Part shown: positions 31,663-39,524 of the stretch, one piece after another
How positions within the stretch are numbered: the first letter of the stretch is position 1
Layout: each line of letters starts with the position of its first letter
From: Oligoflexia bacterium
Lineage (GTDB): Bacteria; Bdellovibrionota; UBA1018; CAIMNF01
Assembly (NCBI GenBank): GCA_903845155.1
Contig: CAIMWN010000080.1
Coordinates: forward strand, 1 to 39,720
Reading direction: 5' to 3'
Length of the DNA stretch: 39,720 bases
The notes under the pieces: model-generated
What the model was told of the DNA's origin: nothing
What the model saw: the letters and a program-made list of their open reading frames with translations, nothing else
The model's database searches: none
Made by a program: the position numbers and the translations under genes

Positions 31663-33514
31663 TAATCGTGATGACCCGGGGGTCGGCACGGAGGCGAAGG
31701 GCCGCGTGAAGTAATAGGGCTCTCTGATTGTGAAGAAAATATTGATACCATTTTCTGACGACCAGGCTTGGAATCAGTACCACAATTTGTCGGTCTGGAT
31801 GTTTTACTTCCAGCTCATCAATAAAACCCATGAGGGGATTGAAAAGTTGTCGGTAGGGGCTGGGTAAAGTGACGAGATCTGGTAGCACTTTTCCTTCGGT
31901 CTTGGCTGGGTCCAACACATATTTTTTCCATTGCTCCGATGTATATGCTGATCCTTCTCCGCTATCCACATAAACTCCGTAGATTTGATCTGAAATATTG
32001 AGGGCAAACCGCATTGCTTTAAGTGTGACGTGACTCCATCCCCGTACCGGGAGGAGGACAACTGGTTTTCTCGTTTCATCAAATGTCAAAGGCTGGTGTG
32101 AACGAATGAGTTGGGCAACAATGATGTAATGTCTTCGAACGGCATAAAATAAAACGAGCAAAACCGGCACCAATGCAACAATGACCCATCCCCCTTCTGT
32201 GAATTTTGAAACTAAGATCACGAGTAGAGTAAGCCCTGTTGCTAAAGCACCTAGGCCGTTCACAAAAATAGAAAGTGCGGAATGATTTGATTTAGCCTTT
32301 TTCAGCCAATGGGCAACCATTCCAGACTGCGAAAGGGTAAAAGCAAGAAATGCTCCGATCGCAAAAAGTGGAATGAGTTGATCGGTTACGCCATCAAAAA
32401 CAAAAAGAAGAACACCTGCCATGATCGCGATGGTGATGATTCCGTGGGAAAACACCAGCCGTCGTCCGCGCTCAGCAAAGGCATGAGGAAGGTAGTTGTC
32501 GCGTGCAAGGATTTGACAGAGTCTCGGAAAATCCGCAAAACCGGTATTCGCGGAAAGCATGAGTACGGCGACAATCGATGAAATGGAAATATAATAAATG
32601 ACTCCTCGACCGACAACGGCTGCAATAAGCTGAGAAAGTAAGCTTTCATATCCAGGGGCTGTGGGATCGGTAGCGACAACACCATACGCTTGGGCTAAAA
32701 ATGCGATTCCACCGAGAAGCAGGATGAGAATCGCGATAATCAAAAACAAAGTTTGTTTTGCATGAACGACGACAGGCTCACGAAATGATTTCACCCCATT
32801 GCTCACCGCTTCTACTCCAGTCATGGCGGTACAACCGCTTGCAAATGCCCGAGCGATGATCCATATACTCAAAGTTTCCGTCGCGGACCCCAAGGGATGT
32901 GGCAAGTTTGCAACGGGTAGCGGGTGTCCTCCCGCCATCATCGTTTTAATGACTCCGAAGCCCAACACCCCGAGCAAGCTAAAGGTAAATAAATAAGTGG
33001 GCAACATGAATGCAACTCCTGCTTCCCGCAGCCCGCGTAAATTAATGAGCGTAATGAAAGTAAGCGTTACTAAACAAATGCTGAGGAGGTGAGGTTGCAA
33101 AATGGGAACAGCAGAAACAAGCGCCCCCACTCCTGCAGAAATGCCCACGGCCACTACCAATACATAATCAAGAAGGAGTGCGGCGGCAGCAAGGATTCCA
33201 AAAAAAGGCCCAAGATTTTCGCGGGCTACTGTGTAGGATCCACCACCGTTAGGATATGCCGTAATGGTTTGGCGGTAAGAGAAGTAAACAATGACGAGTA
33301 AAACGATGATCGCAATGGTAATGGGGAGAACATGAGCGACTCCCATCACTCCGAGAGGAAGGAGCACGGTTGCCGCCGCTTCGGGCCCGTATGCGCTCGA
33401 TGAGAGTGCATCTAAACCAAGAACAGGGATGCCTGCCAAAGGACCGATTCGCTGTTGTTCTTCTTCTGAGTTCGAGAGAAGGCGTCCAAAAACAAAATCC
33501 AAAAGTTTACCCAT
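31643..33514 (-). CDS. kimA: KimA-like potassium importer (APC superfamily)
   Basis: 623 residues from ATG 33514; the in-frame GTG at 33562 is inside a terminator and is rejected. About 12 membrane helices are followed by a cytoplasmic C-terminal domain. GLDALSSSAYGPEAAATVL, SYRQTITAYPNGGGSYTVARENLG, AFASGCTAMTGVEAVSNGV and LSANTGFADFPRLCQILARDNYLP follow Bacillus subtilis KimA (YdaO) segment by segment. So does the tail (PVRGWSHVTLKAMRFALNIS, SPYRQLFNPLMGFIDELE, FLHNQRALLLHAALR). KimA is a proton-coupled high-affinity K+ importer. No c-di-AMP riboswitch is visible, as expected for a Gram-negative. It follows rpsU and its terminator. Confidence 0.82.
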   Translation of the reverse strand: MGKLLDFVFGRLLSNSEEEQQRIGPLAGIPVLGLDALSSSAYGPEAAATVLLPLGVMGVAHVLPITIAIIVLLVIVYFSYRQTITAYPNGGGSYTVARENLGPFFGILAAAALLLDYVLVVAVGISAGVGALVSAVPILQPHLLSICLVTLTFITLINLRGLREAGVAFMLPTYLFTFSLLGVLGFGVIKTMMAGGHPLPVANLPHPLGSATETLSIWIIARAFASGCTAMTGVEAVSNGVKSFREPVVVHAKQTLFLIIAILILLLGGIAFLAQAYGVVATDPTAPGYESLLSQLIAAVVGRGVIYYISISSIVAVLMLSANTGFADFPRLCQILARDNYLPHAFAERGRRLVFSHGIITIAIMAGVLLFVFDGVTDQLIPLFAIGAFLAFTLSQSGMVAHWLKKAKSNHSALSIFVNGLGALATGLTLLVILVSKFTEGGWVIVALVPVLLVLFYAVRRHYIIVAQLIRSHQPLTFDETRKPVVLLPVRGWSHVTLKAMRFALNISDQIYGVYVDSGEGSAYTSEQWKKYVLDPAKTEGKVLPDLVTLPSPYRQLFNPLMGFIDELEVKHPDRQIVVLIPSLVVRKWYQYFLHNQRALLLHAALRLRADPRVITITIPWYL

Positions 33515-33551
33515 GACACGAAAATATACGGTGCCACAGGTGATTGAAAAG

Positions 33552-33586
33552 AAAAAAGGCACCGTCTCATTGAGAAGGTGCCTTTT
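33552..33586 (-). terminator. Rho-independent terminator of rpsU
   Basis: Arms AAAAGGCACC (33554-33563) and GGTGCCTTTT (33577-33586) pair, with an inner TCTCA/TGAGA stem. On the minus strand the stem is followed by six T. It separates rpsU from the transporter gene. Confidence 0.88.
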
Positions 33587-33607
33587 AGTTAATTTAAGAA
33601 GCGGTAA

Positions 33608-33820
33608 TTAGTAACTCTTGCGAGATGGACGACCACCTGAAGAGCGTTTATTACGGTTTTTGCGTGCTTCGATTTCTTTTTTCTTGCGCTTTACTGGAGG
33701 TCTATCAAATGCCTCACGTTTGCGTACTTCAGCGAGAGTTCCCGCTTTTTCCACTAGTTTCTTGAAACGTTTCAGTGCTACTTCAAACGAATCGCCATCA
33801 CGTACAAATATTCCTGGCAT
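33608..33820 (-). CDS. rpsU: small ribosomal subunit protein bS21
   Basis: 70 residues from ATG 33820, preceded by a strong GGGGGG; the in-frame GTG at 33829 would lie past that signal. [20 protein letters not shown] is the S21 N-terminus and the C-terminal half is almost all Lys/Arg/Ser ([12 protein letters not shown]). S21 binds the 30S platform near the anti-Shine-Dalgarno and helps initiation. It is a single-gene unit here, not the rpsU-dnaG-rpoD set of enterics. Its variable presence is relevant to the unusual starts seen nearby. Confidence 0.93.
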   Translation of the reverse strand: MPGIFVRDGDSFEVALKRFKKLVEKAGTLAEVRKREAFDRPPVKRKKKEIEARKNRNKRSSGGRPSRKSY

Positions 33821-33912
33821 AATTTTCACCCCCCATCAAAAGTTAATTGTTAGTTAAATTGTTTCGCCAAAGCGTATATGACTTAGCTAGATATTTCAAT
33901 ATAAACCATGCG

Positions 33913-34662
33913 TCATGCACCTGAAAGAAGCTTAAGGCATAGCCTTCCGCTCACAAGAAGGATCAAAACCCCTGTCGCCCGTTGAATCCAAAGGTGCGAA
34001 ACTTTGGAGTGAGTTCCGATCCGAGAGCCGATTTGGCCGCCTGCCAAAACCGCTATAAATAGCCAAACATAGGGGCCAAAATTGGGAAAACCCCCAGTTT
34101 TTTGAACTTGTCCGATGAGGCCCCCCAGGGAGTTCAGTAATATAAACAAGCTGGCAATGGCGGCAGCTTCCTTAGCTCGAGCCCAACGGAGATTGAGCAT
34201 TAAGGGAGAGAGGAAAATACCCCCACCAATGCCCACCATCCCGGAAAGTGCACCTAAAAATGCCCCCGTCAGCACAAGGATCAGAGGGCTCGGCGGGGTC
34301 CCTGGATGGTCAATCTTTGGAGTTTTAATAAATAAAATACGAATGCCTGCCAGGAAAAGACTCGATGAAAGCAAAACTAAAAAAGCATGTTCTTTAATTG
34401 GGTAAAGCCCACCCAAAATAGAAAGTGGGAGCGAACTCAATACGAGTGGTAAGGCTACGTCCCAGCGGATGTGCTTGTTTCGATAATACAGAAAAGTGCC
34501 ACCTGTCACGACGAGCAAATTACAGATGAGTGATACTTTTGGTATCAACTCAAAAGGAACATTACTCACCGCTAAGAGAGCGATATAAGAAGATCCGCCC
34601 CCAAAGCCCACAGCTGCGTACAGCAGTGCTATTGCAAAGAAAGAGATACTTAAAGAGAGCAT
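33913..34662 (-). CDS. TSUP-family membrane protein (TauE/SafE type anion exporter)
   Basis: 249 residues with about eight hydrophobic helices in two repeats. AVGFGGGSSYIAL in the first and GALSGMVGIGGGIFLSPLMLN in the second are the paired signatures of the sulfite exporter TauE/SafE family. Its ATG lies 13 bases inside the end of the MoaE-MoeB-rhodanese gene, so it is the last gene of the Moco operon. Members move sulfite, sulfonates or related anions. The position suggests a sulfur-handling role linked to the rhodanese or to a sulfite-processing molybdoenzyme elsewhere; this is inference. Confidence 0.85.
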   Translation of the reverse strand: MLSLSISFFAIALLYAAVGFGGGSSYIALLAVSNVPFELIPKVSLICNLLVVTGGTFLYYRNKHIRWDVALPLVLSSLPLSILGGLYPIKEHAFLVLLSSSLFLAGIRILFIKTPKIDHPGTPPSPLILVLTGAFLGALSGMVGIGGGIFLSPLMLNLRWARAKEAAAIASLFILLNSLGGLIGQVQKTGGFPNFGPYVWLFIAVLAGGQIGSRIGTHSKVSHLWIQRATGVLILLVSGRLCLKLLSGA

Positions 34663-36065
34663 GCGCCGCCCGTGAGTGAATAAAAATGATGGAAACCGCG
34701 CTCACGGTATTGGTGGACGAGTCGGCGACTTCGAATCCCACGATGGCAAAATACGACTACTCTTTTTTTTGAATGGATGAAGTCATCCAAAAAAGTATCG
34801 TTTTGTTCACGAATGTCAACGAGTTCATCGTTTCCGCTGAGTTCAGAAGATTCGAGTTCGATACGTTCTGTTTCGGTATGATCAGTGGCCTCATTTTTTT
34901 GAAGATGCGCTTCAAGGGAGCACGTGGTGCATGTCGATTTTCGTTTGTTCTTGATCTTCATGGCGGAGAGCGAATTTAAATCAAAATAGATGGTTTCTTT
35001 GGAGCTTGCATTTCTTGCATGAATCAAAAACCGAATCGCTTCACCCGCTTGAAGTGAGCCCATTGCATTCACGGATGCACCAAGCACACCAAAATCATTA
35101 CAGTTGCCAATCGCTTCATCGCTTGGAGTCTCTTTAAATTGGCAACGAAGACAGCCCCATTCTTGCATTCGATCAAAAGTGCGAATTTGCCCTTCAAAAC
35201 GGTAAATGCTTGCAGAAATGAGTGGAATCGATTTTGACATGCAGAGATCATGAATTGCAAACTTCGTTTCAAGATTATCGGTACAGTCCAACACAAGATC
35301 GCACTTTTCTATCAAATCTAAACCATTCATGGCATTGAATCTTTGGTCTACCGCCTTGATTTGAATGAAGGGGTTCATCTGGGCAATTCGCTTTGCTGCC
35401 ACGGTTGACTTTTTCTCGCCGATATCAGCTGGGGTATAAAGAAATTGGCGATGCAAATTGGAAATCTCTACCCGGTCGAAATCAACGACCGTTAAATGAC
35501 CAATGCCCGCAGCAGCGAGTGACGCGAGTACCGGGCAGCCTAAGCCGCCCGCACCGATCACGGCCACGCGTTTTGACTTTAAGCTAAATGGATCCACCAC
35601 CGATTTCTGTTTTCGGTAATAGTCCTCTTCTTTAAAGTGCACATGGGTAGAGTGATCCTTGCATGAAACCCACTCTGGTTTTTCATTCAAGTAATGTTCT
35701 TTCTTCCAAATGGGCAAACGATGCTTAATTTCATCAATCACAAAACGAGTTGCTAAAAAAGCATCATTTCTATGCGACGCGGAAGCTCCCACCCATACAG
35801 CAACTTCTCCAATTTGTAAGAGACCGTGCCGATGAGTACAGACGATCTCGTGCAAATTAAATTTTTCTTTGGCTTCAGTTAAGATTTTCTGACCTTCTTT
35901 TTCGGCAAGCGTTTCATAAACCTGGTATTCGAGCGCAGAAACGGGTTTTCCCTGATTGTGATTTCGTACCCACCCTTCGAAGGTCACTAGTGCACCTGCT
36001 TTGCTCTCTTTGAGTGAAAGCGAAAGTGCATTTAAATCGATGGGGTGGGGAGTGAGTTGAAACAT
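34650..36065 (-). CDS. MoaE-MoeB-rhodanese triple fusion
   Basis: 471 residues in three parts. Residues 1-145 are MoaE, the large subunit of molybdopterin synthase (GWVRNHNQG, HRHGLLQIGE, LPIWKKEHY with Lys121/122). Residues 155-385 are a MoeB/ThiF-type E1: GAGGLG (171-176), FDRVE, NLHRQ with Arg206, DCTDN (260-264) and zinc cysteines 305, 308, 379 and 382. Residues 414-471 are a short rhodanese end with Cys440 in CHRGIRS. It lacks the usual GHIPGA section, so this domain is reduced. Together they could activate MoaD, deliver sulfur and use it on precursor Z. The Shine-Dalgarno comes from the MoaD Gly-Gly codons. Confidence 0.9.
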   Translation of the reverse strand: MFQLTPHPIDLNALSLSLKESKAGALVTFEGWVRNHNQGKPVSALEYQVYETLAEKEGQKILTEAKEKFNLHEIVCTHRHGLLQIGEVAVWVGASASHRNDAFLATRFVIDEIKHRLPIWKKEHYLNEKPEWVSCKDHSTHVHFKEEDYYRKQKSVVDPFSLKSKRVAVIGAGGLGCPVLASLAAAGIGHLTVVDFDRVEISNLHRQFLYTPADIGEKKSTVAAKRIAQMNPFIQIKAVDQRFNAMNGLDLIEKCDLVLDCTDNLETKFAIHDLCMSKSIPLISASIYRFEGQIRTFDRMQEWGCLRCQFKETPSDEAIGNCNDFGVLGASVNAMGSLQAGEAIRFLIHARNASSKETIYFDLNSLSAMKIKNKRKSTCTTCSLEAHLQKNEATDHTETERIELESSELSGNDELVDIREQNDTFLDDFIHSKKRVVVFCHRGIRSRRLVHQYRERGFHHFYSLTGGACSL

Positions 36066-36070
36066 TGCGT

Positions 36071-36316
36071 TTATCCCCCAGCCACCGGTGGAATAAATAC
36101 CACCCTAGATCCCGGTTTAATGAAGTTTTCCAAATCGTCAAACTCGTCATTTACCGCGACCTGAATCAATTCTATAGAAAGTGGAAAATGATATTTGTGT
36201 GACAGTGTTTGATATAGATCTGCATAAGTTTTTTCATGGGTAAGGGTGACTACCTCACTCTCACAATTTGCTAATTCTTTCAGTATTGCAAAATAACGAA
36301 CCTCAAGTGAGTTCAT
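36071..36316 (-). CDS. moaD: molybdopterin synthase small subunit MoaD
   Basis: 81 residues, a ubiquitin-fold sulfur carrier ending in PPVAGG. The C-terminal Gly-Gly is the site adenylated by MoeB and turned into a thiocarboxylate. ATG 36316 is chosen because GAGG precedes it; a GTG at 36328 is the alternative. The start lies 14 bases inside the end of moaC-mobA. The partner MoaE and its activating MoeB are in the next gene, six bases downstream. Confidence 0.9.
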   Translation of the reverse strand: MNSLEVRYFAILKELANCESEVVTLTHEKTYADLYQTLSHKYHFPLSIELIQVAVNDEFDDLENFIKPGSRVVFIPPVAGG

Positions 36317-37346
36317 GCAGAACCTCACGATATTCTTCGGGCGTATTAATATTACTGAGGTCGGCCTGCTGTGAGGGTTTTAAAAAGTGACCCTTTGATT
36401 TCTTTAAAATTTTAACCGGGCAACGAACGTCTTCTCGGAGCGAAGCTTCAAAGATTTCTTTTGCGAGAGGAGTATAAATTGCACACAAGGCTTCTGGATA
36501 TTCTTCGTCTTCACTTAAAAAGCAGGTTGCCGTTGCATCCGGGTTAAATTGATTCACTAAGGTTTGAATCGTCTCCGAAGTGACTCGCGGTAAATCACAG
36601 GCCATCACTAACCAATACGCATCCGGATGAGTATTGAGCGCTGCTATGATTCCAGCGCTTGGTCCTATTCCTTCCATTTGGTCTTCAATGATGGAATATT
36701 TATTAAGTACCGTTCCTTGCCATTGATTTGGACGAGCAGATAAAAAGACTTTCTCACAAAAGGGCGACAAGAGATCAAACACGCGTTCCGCCTGCGCCTT
36801 GCCTGCATACTCAAGCAATGCTTTGTCGCTTTTCATGCGACTACTTTTTCCGCCAGTTAAAATGAGCCCGTAAAGTGGCCGATCAAAAACTGTTTTCTTT
36901 CCACCACTCTTTGAAATAAGACGAGTAGATCCAATCACCATTTGATGCGAAACCGCTTTACACATATCGTAGATGGTCAGCGCTGCGACGGAGGTTCCGT
37001 GCAATGCTTCCATCTCTACACCGGTCTTACTTTCGGTTTTTACTCGGCAGCGAATTTTTACGACGAGATCATCGCTCAATGAAATTTCAAATTTACAGCT
37101 CTCTAAAGCAATGGAATGACAAAAGGGTATAATTTCGTGGGTTTTCTTTGCCGCCATGGTGCCTGCAATGATCGCAGTTTGAAATACTGCTCCTTTTTTT
37201 AGGTGAATTTCACCACTCTGAATAAACGGACGGATCGCTTCAGGCAGCGTGATGCAAGATTCCGACACGGCGATTCGGGTGGTAATTTTCTTGTCAGATA
37301 CATCTACCATTGTGGGCTGATGATTTTGATCAACGTGTGTGAGCAT
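36303..37346 (-). CDS. MoaC-MobA fusion
   Basis: 347 residues. Residues 1-155 are MoaC, which with MoaA makes cyclic pyranopterin monophosphate. MVDVSDK, PFCHS with His77, VEMEALHGTSVAAL and IYDMCKAV (Asp127, Lys130) hold the known active-site residues. Residues 157-347 are MobA, which attaches GMP to Mo-molybdopterin: LTGGKSSRMKSDKALLEY is the nucleotide-binding motif and MACDLPRV holds the metal-binding Asp. The presence of MobA implies MGD-type enzymes (DMSO reductase family) in the cell. GGAGG, made of the last Gly codons of moaA, precedes the ATG. Confidence 0.92.
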   Translation of the reverse strand: MLTHVDQNHQPTMVDVSDKKITTRIAVSESCITLPEAIRPFIQSGEIHLKKGAVFQTAIIAGTMAAKKTHEIIPFCHSIALESCKFEISLSDDLVVKIRCRVKTESKTGVEMEALHGTSVAALTIYDMCKAVSHQMVIGSTRLISKSGGKKTVFDRPLYGLILTGGKSSRMKSDKALLEYAGKAQAERVFDLLSPFCEKVFLSARPNQWQGTVLNKYSIIEDQMEGIGPSAGIIAALNTHPDAYWLVMACDLPRVTSETIQTLVNQFNPDATATCFLSEDEEYPEALCAIYTPLAKEIFEASLREDVRCPVKILKKSKGHFLKPSQQADLSNINTPEEYREVLHELT

Positions 37347-38288
37347 CTATCCTCCAATTTGATTCATGGCATGGGTTACTTCGGCGGGCCTGAGTCCGGG
37401 TTTCATGTTTAAGACTTCGTTAAAAATTTGATTGAGTGTTTGTTTGCTTTCGCCCGCTACTGAAATACCTTCGTCTTTTAAAAGACAGGCACGAAGGATT
37501 CCGTCCGCCGATAATCTCCACCGTGAGCAGGCACCACAAAAGGCTTTCGATTCTGAAGCAATAAACCCGATACGCGCACCACAGGTGGTCAGATAATTAA
37601 ATGAAGTAGAGTCGTGGGGCATGGTGATGAATTGTAGATGGTAGCGGCTTTTTAGTTGCGTGATCATTTCATCTGCAGAAATAAATTGTGATTTTTGATT
37701 TTTAATCGCGTAACCGATACGCATGAGTTCTAAGAATCTTACTTCAATGTCTTGTGCCCTAGACCATTCAACAAAATTAAAAAGCTCGTGATCATTCACG
37801 CCCTTCATGGCAACTACGTTTACCTTAATTTGAAACCCCATAGTTTTGGCGCGTGCAATATTGGCTAAGACACGGCTCAGGTGCTTGCCGTGAGTGATTC
37901 GTTCAAAATTCGCTTCGTCGAGACTGTCGAGGCTGATGTTAAGATGATCAACCCGATTCTTCTGGAGCACATCGAGATAGCGATCGAGCAAAATGCCATT
38001 CGTGGTGAGACCGATTTTCTGAAGGGGTAATGCTGCAATCGCCTCCACAATCGCGGTAAAGGACTTCCGCATGAGGGGTTCGCCCCCTGTGAGTCGCACT
38101 TCCTGTAAGCCACGAGCGCATAAACTTTTGATGATCTCAGCATACTCATGAGGCTTAAGGTAGTGCTCATCATCCATAAACGTGCTCTCAACGGGCATGC
38201 AGTAATGACAGCGAAGGTTGCAGCGATCGGTAAGTGAAACCCTTATTTTTTTAATTTGTCTGCCGTGATCATCGATCAGAAGATTCAT
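37347..38288 (-). CDS. moaA: GTP 3',8-cyclase MoaA
   Basis: 313 residues, radical-SAM enzyme that converts GTP to the cyclic precursor used by MoaC. The N-terminal cluster is CNLRCHYC (Cys23, 27, 30). The second cluster is CGACSRWRLSADGILRAC, with the C-x2-C-x13-C spacing of MoaA. TGGEPLMR is the SAM-binding GGE motif. It ends in Gly-Gly, as needed for activity in this family. The start codon overlaps the moeA stop (ATGA) with GGGGA inside moeA as Shine-Dalgarno. Confidence 0.95.
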   Translation of the reverse strand: MNLLIDDHGRQIKKIRVSLTDRCNLRCHYCMPVESTFMDDEHYLKPHEYAEIIKSLCARGLQEVRLTGGEPLMRKSFTAIVEAIAALPLQKIGLTTNGILLDRYLDVLQKNRVDHLNISLDSLDEANFERITHGKHLSRVLANIARAKTMGFQIKVNVVAMKGVNDHELFNFVEWSRAQDIEVRFLELMRIGYAIKNQKSQFISADEMITQLKSRYHLQFITMPHDSTSFNYLTTCGARIGFIASESKAFCGACSRWRLSADGILRACLLKDEGISVAGESKQTLNQIFNEVLNMKPGLRPAEVTHAMNQIGG

Positions 38289-39466
38289 TCAATTCCCCAG
38301 CGATAAATACGGTAGCTTTCGCCTTTTTTGAATTCCGATTTCTCAAGCGGGAGTTCAATGAAACCATCACTCTCAGACAAACCAGAGAATTCACCTGAGT
38401 TTTTCACCTCAAGTGGTTCAGCGTAGGTAACGCCATCTTCAGAGTAACTTATTTTAATAGGGACAAAGTAAGTGAGATTTTTTGAAAACCGAACGTCTTG
38501 AGTGAGTCGGGCATAGCGGACGGTATCCTTTAGAAAATAGCGATGAAGGCATACGAGGCTAGAAATTGGATTTCCGGGTAGGCCAAACACCGCTACATTT
38601 CTCTTTGCATCCACTCCAAACCACAGCGGTTTACCCGGACGTTGGCTTACTTCATGGAAGTGCTTTTCAACTCCTGAGTTTTCCCAGACTTCGGGCAAAA
38701 AATCGTATTTTCCTTTAGATACTCCACCCGAATAAATGAGCACATCATTCTCTTTCGAAGCCTGGTCGTAGTGGCGCATGAGTTGTTCGTAATGGTCACT
38801 TACATGGTCAAGGCTGACTTCCGTAAATCCGCGGCTCAGAAGTGAGGCCATCAACGCATGTGCATTTGAGCGGCGAACTTGGTGAGGGAGCGGGACTTGA
38901 GATACGGGGACCAATTCATCGCCGGTCGAAATGATTTTAATTTTTGGTTTTTTCTGAATGCGGATGGAGGTCCCTCCAACCGAAGCAGCGATGCCGATGC
39001 GTGGACCATTCAGGGATTGGCCCGCACTTAAAAGAGGGGCGCCTTTTTTGAAATCGCTTCCTTGGCGGTGAGTGAATTCATTTCGGACGCGTTCCTGTTC
39101 AACCACTACCTGTGCAACTTTTCCTTCAATCTTTAGGTGTTCGTATTGGATCACCAAATCTGAGTGAAGGGGAAGTGCGGCACCAGTCATAATTTCAATA
39201 CATGCATCTGAATGAGTGAGTGTTTGGATGGGTTGTCCCGCTGCGCAGATTCCTTCAATTTTAAATTCGCGTCTACCTGCTTGAAAGGCATCAAATGAAA
39301 CCGCAATGCCGTCCATCATCACTCGATGAATAGGGGGATAGTCGCGATCACCTGAGATGACCTCAGCTAGAATTCCGCCCGACGGGTGGTCAATCGACAG
39401 CGCTGCCTCGCCCCAGTCAGGCCAATGCGTGTCTATAATTTTTGAAGCTTTTTCTACCGAAATCAA
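38285..39466 (-). CDS. moeA: molybdopterin molybdenumtransferase MoeA
   Basis: 393 residues if translation starts at TTG 39466. That choice gives MISVEKASKII, the usual MoeA opening, and places GGGGG eight bases upstream; the first in-frame TTG at 39481 overlaps that signal. MoeA inserts molybdate into adenylylated molybdopterin. Visible: HRVMMDGIAV, EIMTGAALP, VRRSNAHAL, the SGGVSKGKYDFLPE loop, and FGLPGNPISS. First gene of the operon. The adenylyltransferase MogA/MoaB that normally supplies its substrate is not in the window. Confidence 0.92.
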   Translation of the reverse strand: MISVEKASKIIDTHWPDWGEAALSIDHPSGGILAEVISGDRDYPPIHRVMMDGIAVSFDAFQAGRREFKIEGICAAGQPIQTLTHSDACIEIMTGAALPLHSDLVIQYEHLKIEGKVAQVVVEQERVRNEFTHRQGSDFKKGAPLLSAGQSLNGPRIGIAASVGGTSIRIQKKPKIKIISTGDELVPVSQVPLPHQVRRSNAHALMASLLSRGFTEVSLDHVSDHYEQLMRHYDQASKENDVLIYSGGVSKGKYDFLPEVWENSGVEKHFHEVSQRPGKPLWFGVDAKRNVAVFGLPGNPISSLVCLHRYFLKDTVRYARLTQDVRFSKNLTYFVPIKISYSEDGVTYAEPLEVKNSGEFSGLSESDGFIELPLEKSEFKKGESYRIYRWGIE

Positions 39467-39474
39467 TCCAATTT

Positions 39475-39524
39475 CCCCCAAGCTGTTTCAGTATTGTTTT
39501 ACCATCAATACTGAAACAGGGGGG
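39475..39524 (-). promoter_or_regulatory. RBS-pairing hairpin in the moeA leader
   Basis: TGTTTCAGTATTG (39518-39506 on the minus strand) and CAATACTGAAACA (39496-39484) form a perfect 13-bp stem with a 9-base loop. Beyond it, CCCCCC (39524-39519) can pair with GGGGG (39479-39475), the Shine-Dalgarno of moeA, across a 4-base bulge. The whole structure could hide the RBS of the first Moco gene. A protein-bound DNA operator is the alternative. Confidence 0.6.

Noticed and set aside
33515-33562. GTG start at 33562 for the KimA-like gene
   Set aside because: It lies inside the rpsU terminator hairpin; ATG 33514 begins a normal N-terminus.
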